From NCBI GenBank assembly GCA_017412445.1, contig JAFPYA010000017.1, positions 1 through 16,064 of the forward strand: a stretch of 16,064 nt of DNA, written 5' to 3'. This DNA is from Clostridia bacterium. GTDB taxonomy: Bacteria; Bacillota; Clostridia; Christensenellales; Aristaeellaceae. Each line of letters opens with the position of its first letter. Within the stretch, counting starts at the first letter, position 1. Shown one piece after another: positions 15,383-16,064 of the stretch. The notes under the pieces were generated by a model. It did no database searches. It was not told where the DNA came from and worked only from the letters and a program-made list of their open reading frames with translations. Both the position numbers and the translations under genes were made by a program.

Positions 15383-15904
15383 TTATGCCTCAAGCTTCTC
15401 CATTATTACCCGCCATGCCCCGGTCAGCCTTTCGAGGCTCCAGGCGGCATTGGCCGGGCTGGTCGAGGGCAGGCAGACCGCCTCGCGTCCGGTCGCGCCC
15501 AATTGATAACGCCTGTAGAGGCTGTCGGCCTTGCGACCGTTTGTATAGACCGCGCGTATGTCCGCGGCGGCAAAAATGCATCTGAGATCTGTTGGCACTA
15601 CGTTCTCTATCGTGCTGTCCGCCGAGCCTGTGATGTCACACTCCATCACAACGTCCCACACGGCGATGCGCCTTGAGAGCAAAAAGAGCTTTCTCCCTTC
15701 CGCCGTCAAGGGCACCTGCTCGTCAAATAAGGCGCCGAGCACCCTCCAGAACCTGTTTTGCGGGTGAAAATAAAAGTACTCCCCTTCCCTCGACTTGACC
15801 GAGGGAAAGCTACCGAGTATGAGCACCCTCGAAAAGGCGTCAAACGTCGGCGGAATGGGATGAACCAAACGTTGCCGAAACTGCGTCCTGCCAATATCTT
15901 TCAT
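15383..15904 (-). CDS. DNA-deoxyinosine (hypoxanthine) glycosylase, uracil-DNA glycosylase family 6
   Basis: A 173-residue cytosolic repair enzyme, typical length for the family. Motif I is LGSFPSVKSRE (30-40) followed by HPQNRFW (48-54); motif II is LPSTSPANA (145-153). Together they mark the HDG branch (family 6) of the uracil-DNA glycosylase superfamily, whose characterised members remove hypoxanthine from deaminated adenine and largely lack uracil activity. The start at 15904 is chosen for AGGAGG 10 bases upstream; the frame is open to 15985, but that stretch is upstream of the likely transcription start and unlike the family. It has its own promoter and terminator, so it is a single-gene unit unrelated to cobalamin. 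The substrate is assigned by family only. Confidence 0.9.
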   Translation of the reverse strand: MKDIGRTQFRQRLVHPIPPTFDAFSRVLILGSFPSVKSREGEYFYFHPQNRFWRVLGALFDEQVPLTAEGRKLFLLSRRIAVWDVVMECDITGSADSTIENVVPTDLRCIFAAADIRAVYTNGRKADSLYRRYQLGATGREAVCLPSTSPANAAWSLERLTGAWRVIMEKLEA

Positions 15905-15937
15905 CCGAAAAAAGCCTCCTGCCATCCTGCAATATGT

Positions 15938-15966
15938 ATTATAGCACTTTTCGCCGTGCCTTTCCA
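15938..15966 (-). promoter_or_regulatory. Promoter of the glycosylase gene
   Basis: On the minus strand a perfect TATAAT (15938-15943) preceded by TGC forms an extended -10. TGGAAA (15961-15966), matching four of six -35 bases, lies 17 bases upstream. Transcription should begin near 15931, leaving a leader of about 27 bases that contains the AGGAGG ribosome binding site. Confidence 0.78.
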
Positions 15967-16027
15967 TACATTCCGGAGGCGGCACTTTGCACCAAACAAA
16001 AGAGTAATGTTAAATCTTCCAAACTTA

Positions 16028-16056
16028 TGGACTTTTGGTACTGTAATTGATATAAT
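16028..16056 (+). promoter_or_regulatory. Candidate rightward promoter at the window edge
   Basis: TGGACT (16028-16033) and a perfect TATAAT (16051-16056) are 17 bases apart on the plus strand, in the only AT-rich part of the window. It would start transcription at about 16063, toward a gene outside the window and divergent from the glycosylase gene. AT-rich sequence produces such matches by chance, so this is tentative. The rest of 15967-16027 shows nothing I recognise. Confidence 0.4.
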
Positions 16057-16064
16057 TATAAAGC

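Noticed and set aside
15905..15985. Glycosylase start at 15985 or 15925
   Set aside because: Both lie before or too close to the predicted transcription start region and lack a spaced ribosome binding site; 15904 has AGGAGG 10 bases upstream.

Overview
The window is almost entirely one long minus-strand operon for anaerobic (early cobalt insertion, cbi-type) cobalamin biosynthesis and corrinoid uptake. It reads right to left from a leader at about 15244 and runs off the left edge. The strong GGAGG ribosome binding sites, high GC content and presence of CbiD, CbiG and CbiJ without any aerobic CobG or CobN suggest a GC-rich anaerobic member of the Bacillota (Clostridia-like). That taxonomic call is inference.

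Right end (15331-16064): a short stand-alone minus-strand gene for a family 6 DNA-deoxyinosine (hypoxanthine) glycosylase, with its own extended -10 promoter and a clean intrinsic terminator. A promoter-like sequence at 16028-16056 points right, out of the window.

Leader (14883-15279): an extended -10 promoter, a class I cobalamin riboswitch aptamer (15049-15231) ending in a perfect B12 box, a hairpin whose loop is complementary to an aptamer loop (probable L5-L13 kissing pair), mutually exclusive small hairpins, and a final hairpin that buries the Shine-Dalgarno of the first gene. The arrangement predicts repression of translation initiation when B12 is bound.

Operon (1-14882), in transcription order: btuF-btuC-btuD (uptake ABC transporter), cbiET (fused), cbiF, cbiG, cbiD, cobO, cbiC, cbiA, cobD, cbiJ, cbiP, cbiB, cobT and the start of cobU. 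Neighbouring genes overlap by 4-16 bases or are separated by 1-12 bases, so translation is probably coupled throughout.

Together these enzymes cover every step from cobalt-precorrin-4 to adenosylcobinamide-GDP, plus activation of the lower ligand base. The first dedicated steps (cobalt chelatase CbiK/CbiX, CbiL, CbiH) and the last one (CobS) are not in the window. They must lie beyond the left edge or elsewhere, unless precursors are imported. The most unusual protein features are an extra C-terminal domain of about 115 residues on the ATPase, a shortened CbiG, and a substrate-binding protein with a signal peptide but no lipobox cysteine. I saw no mobile elements, CRISPR arrays, tRNAs or rRNAs.
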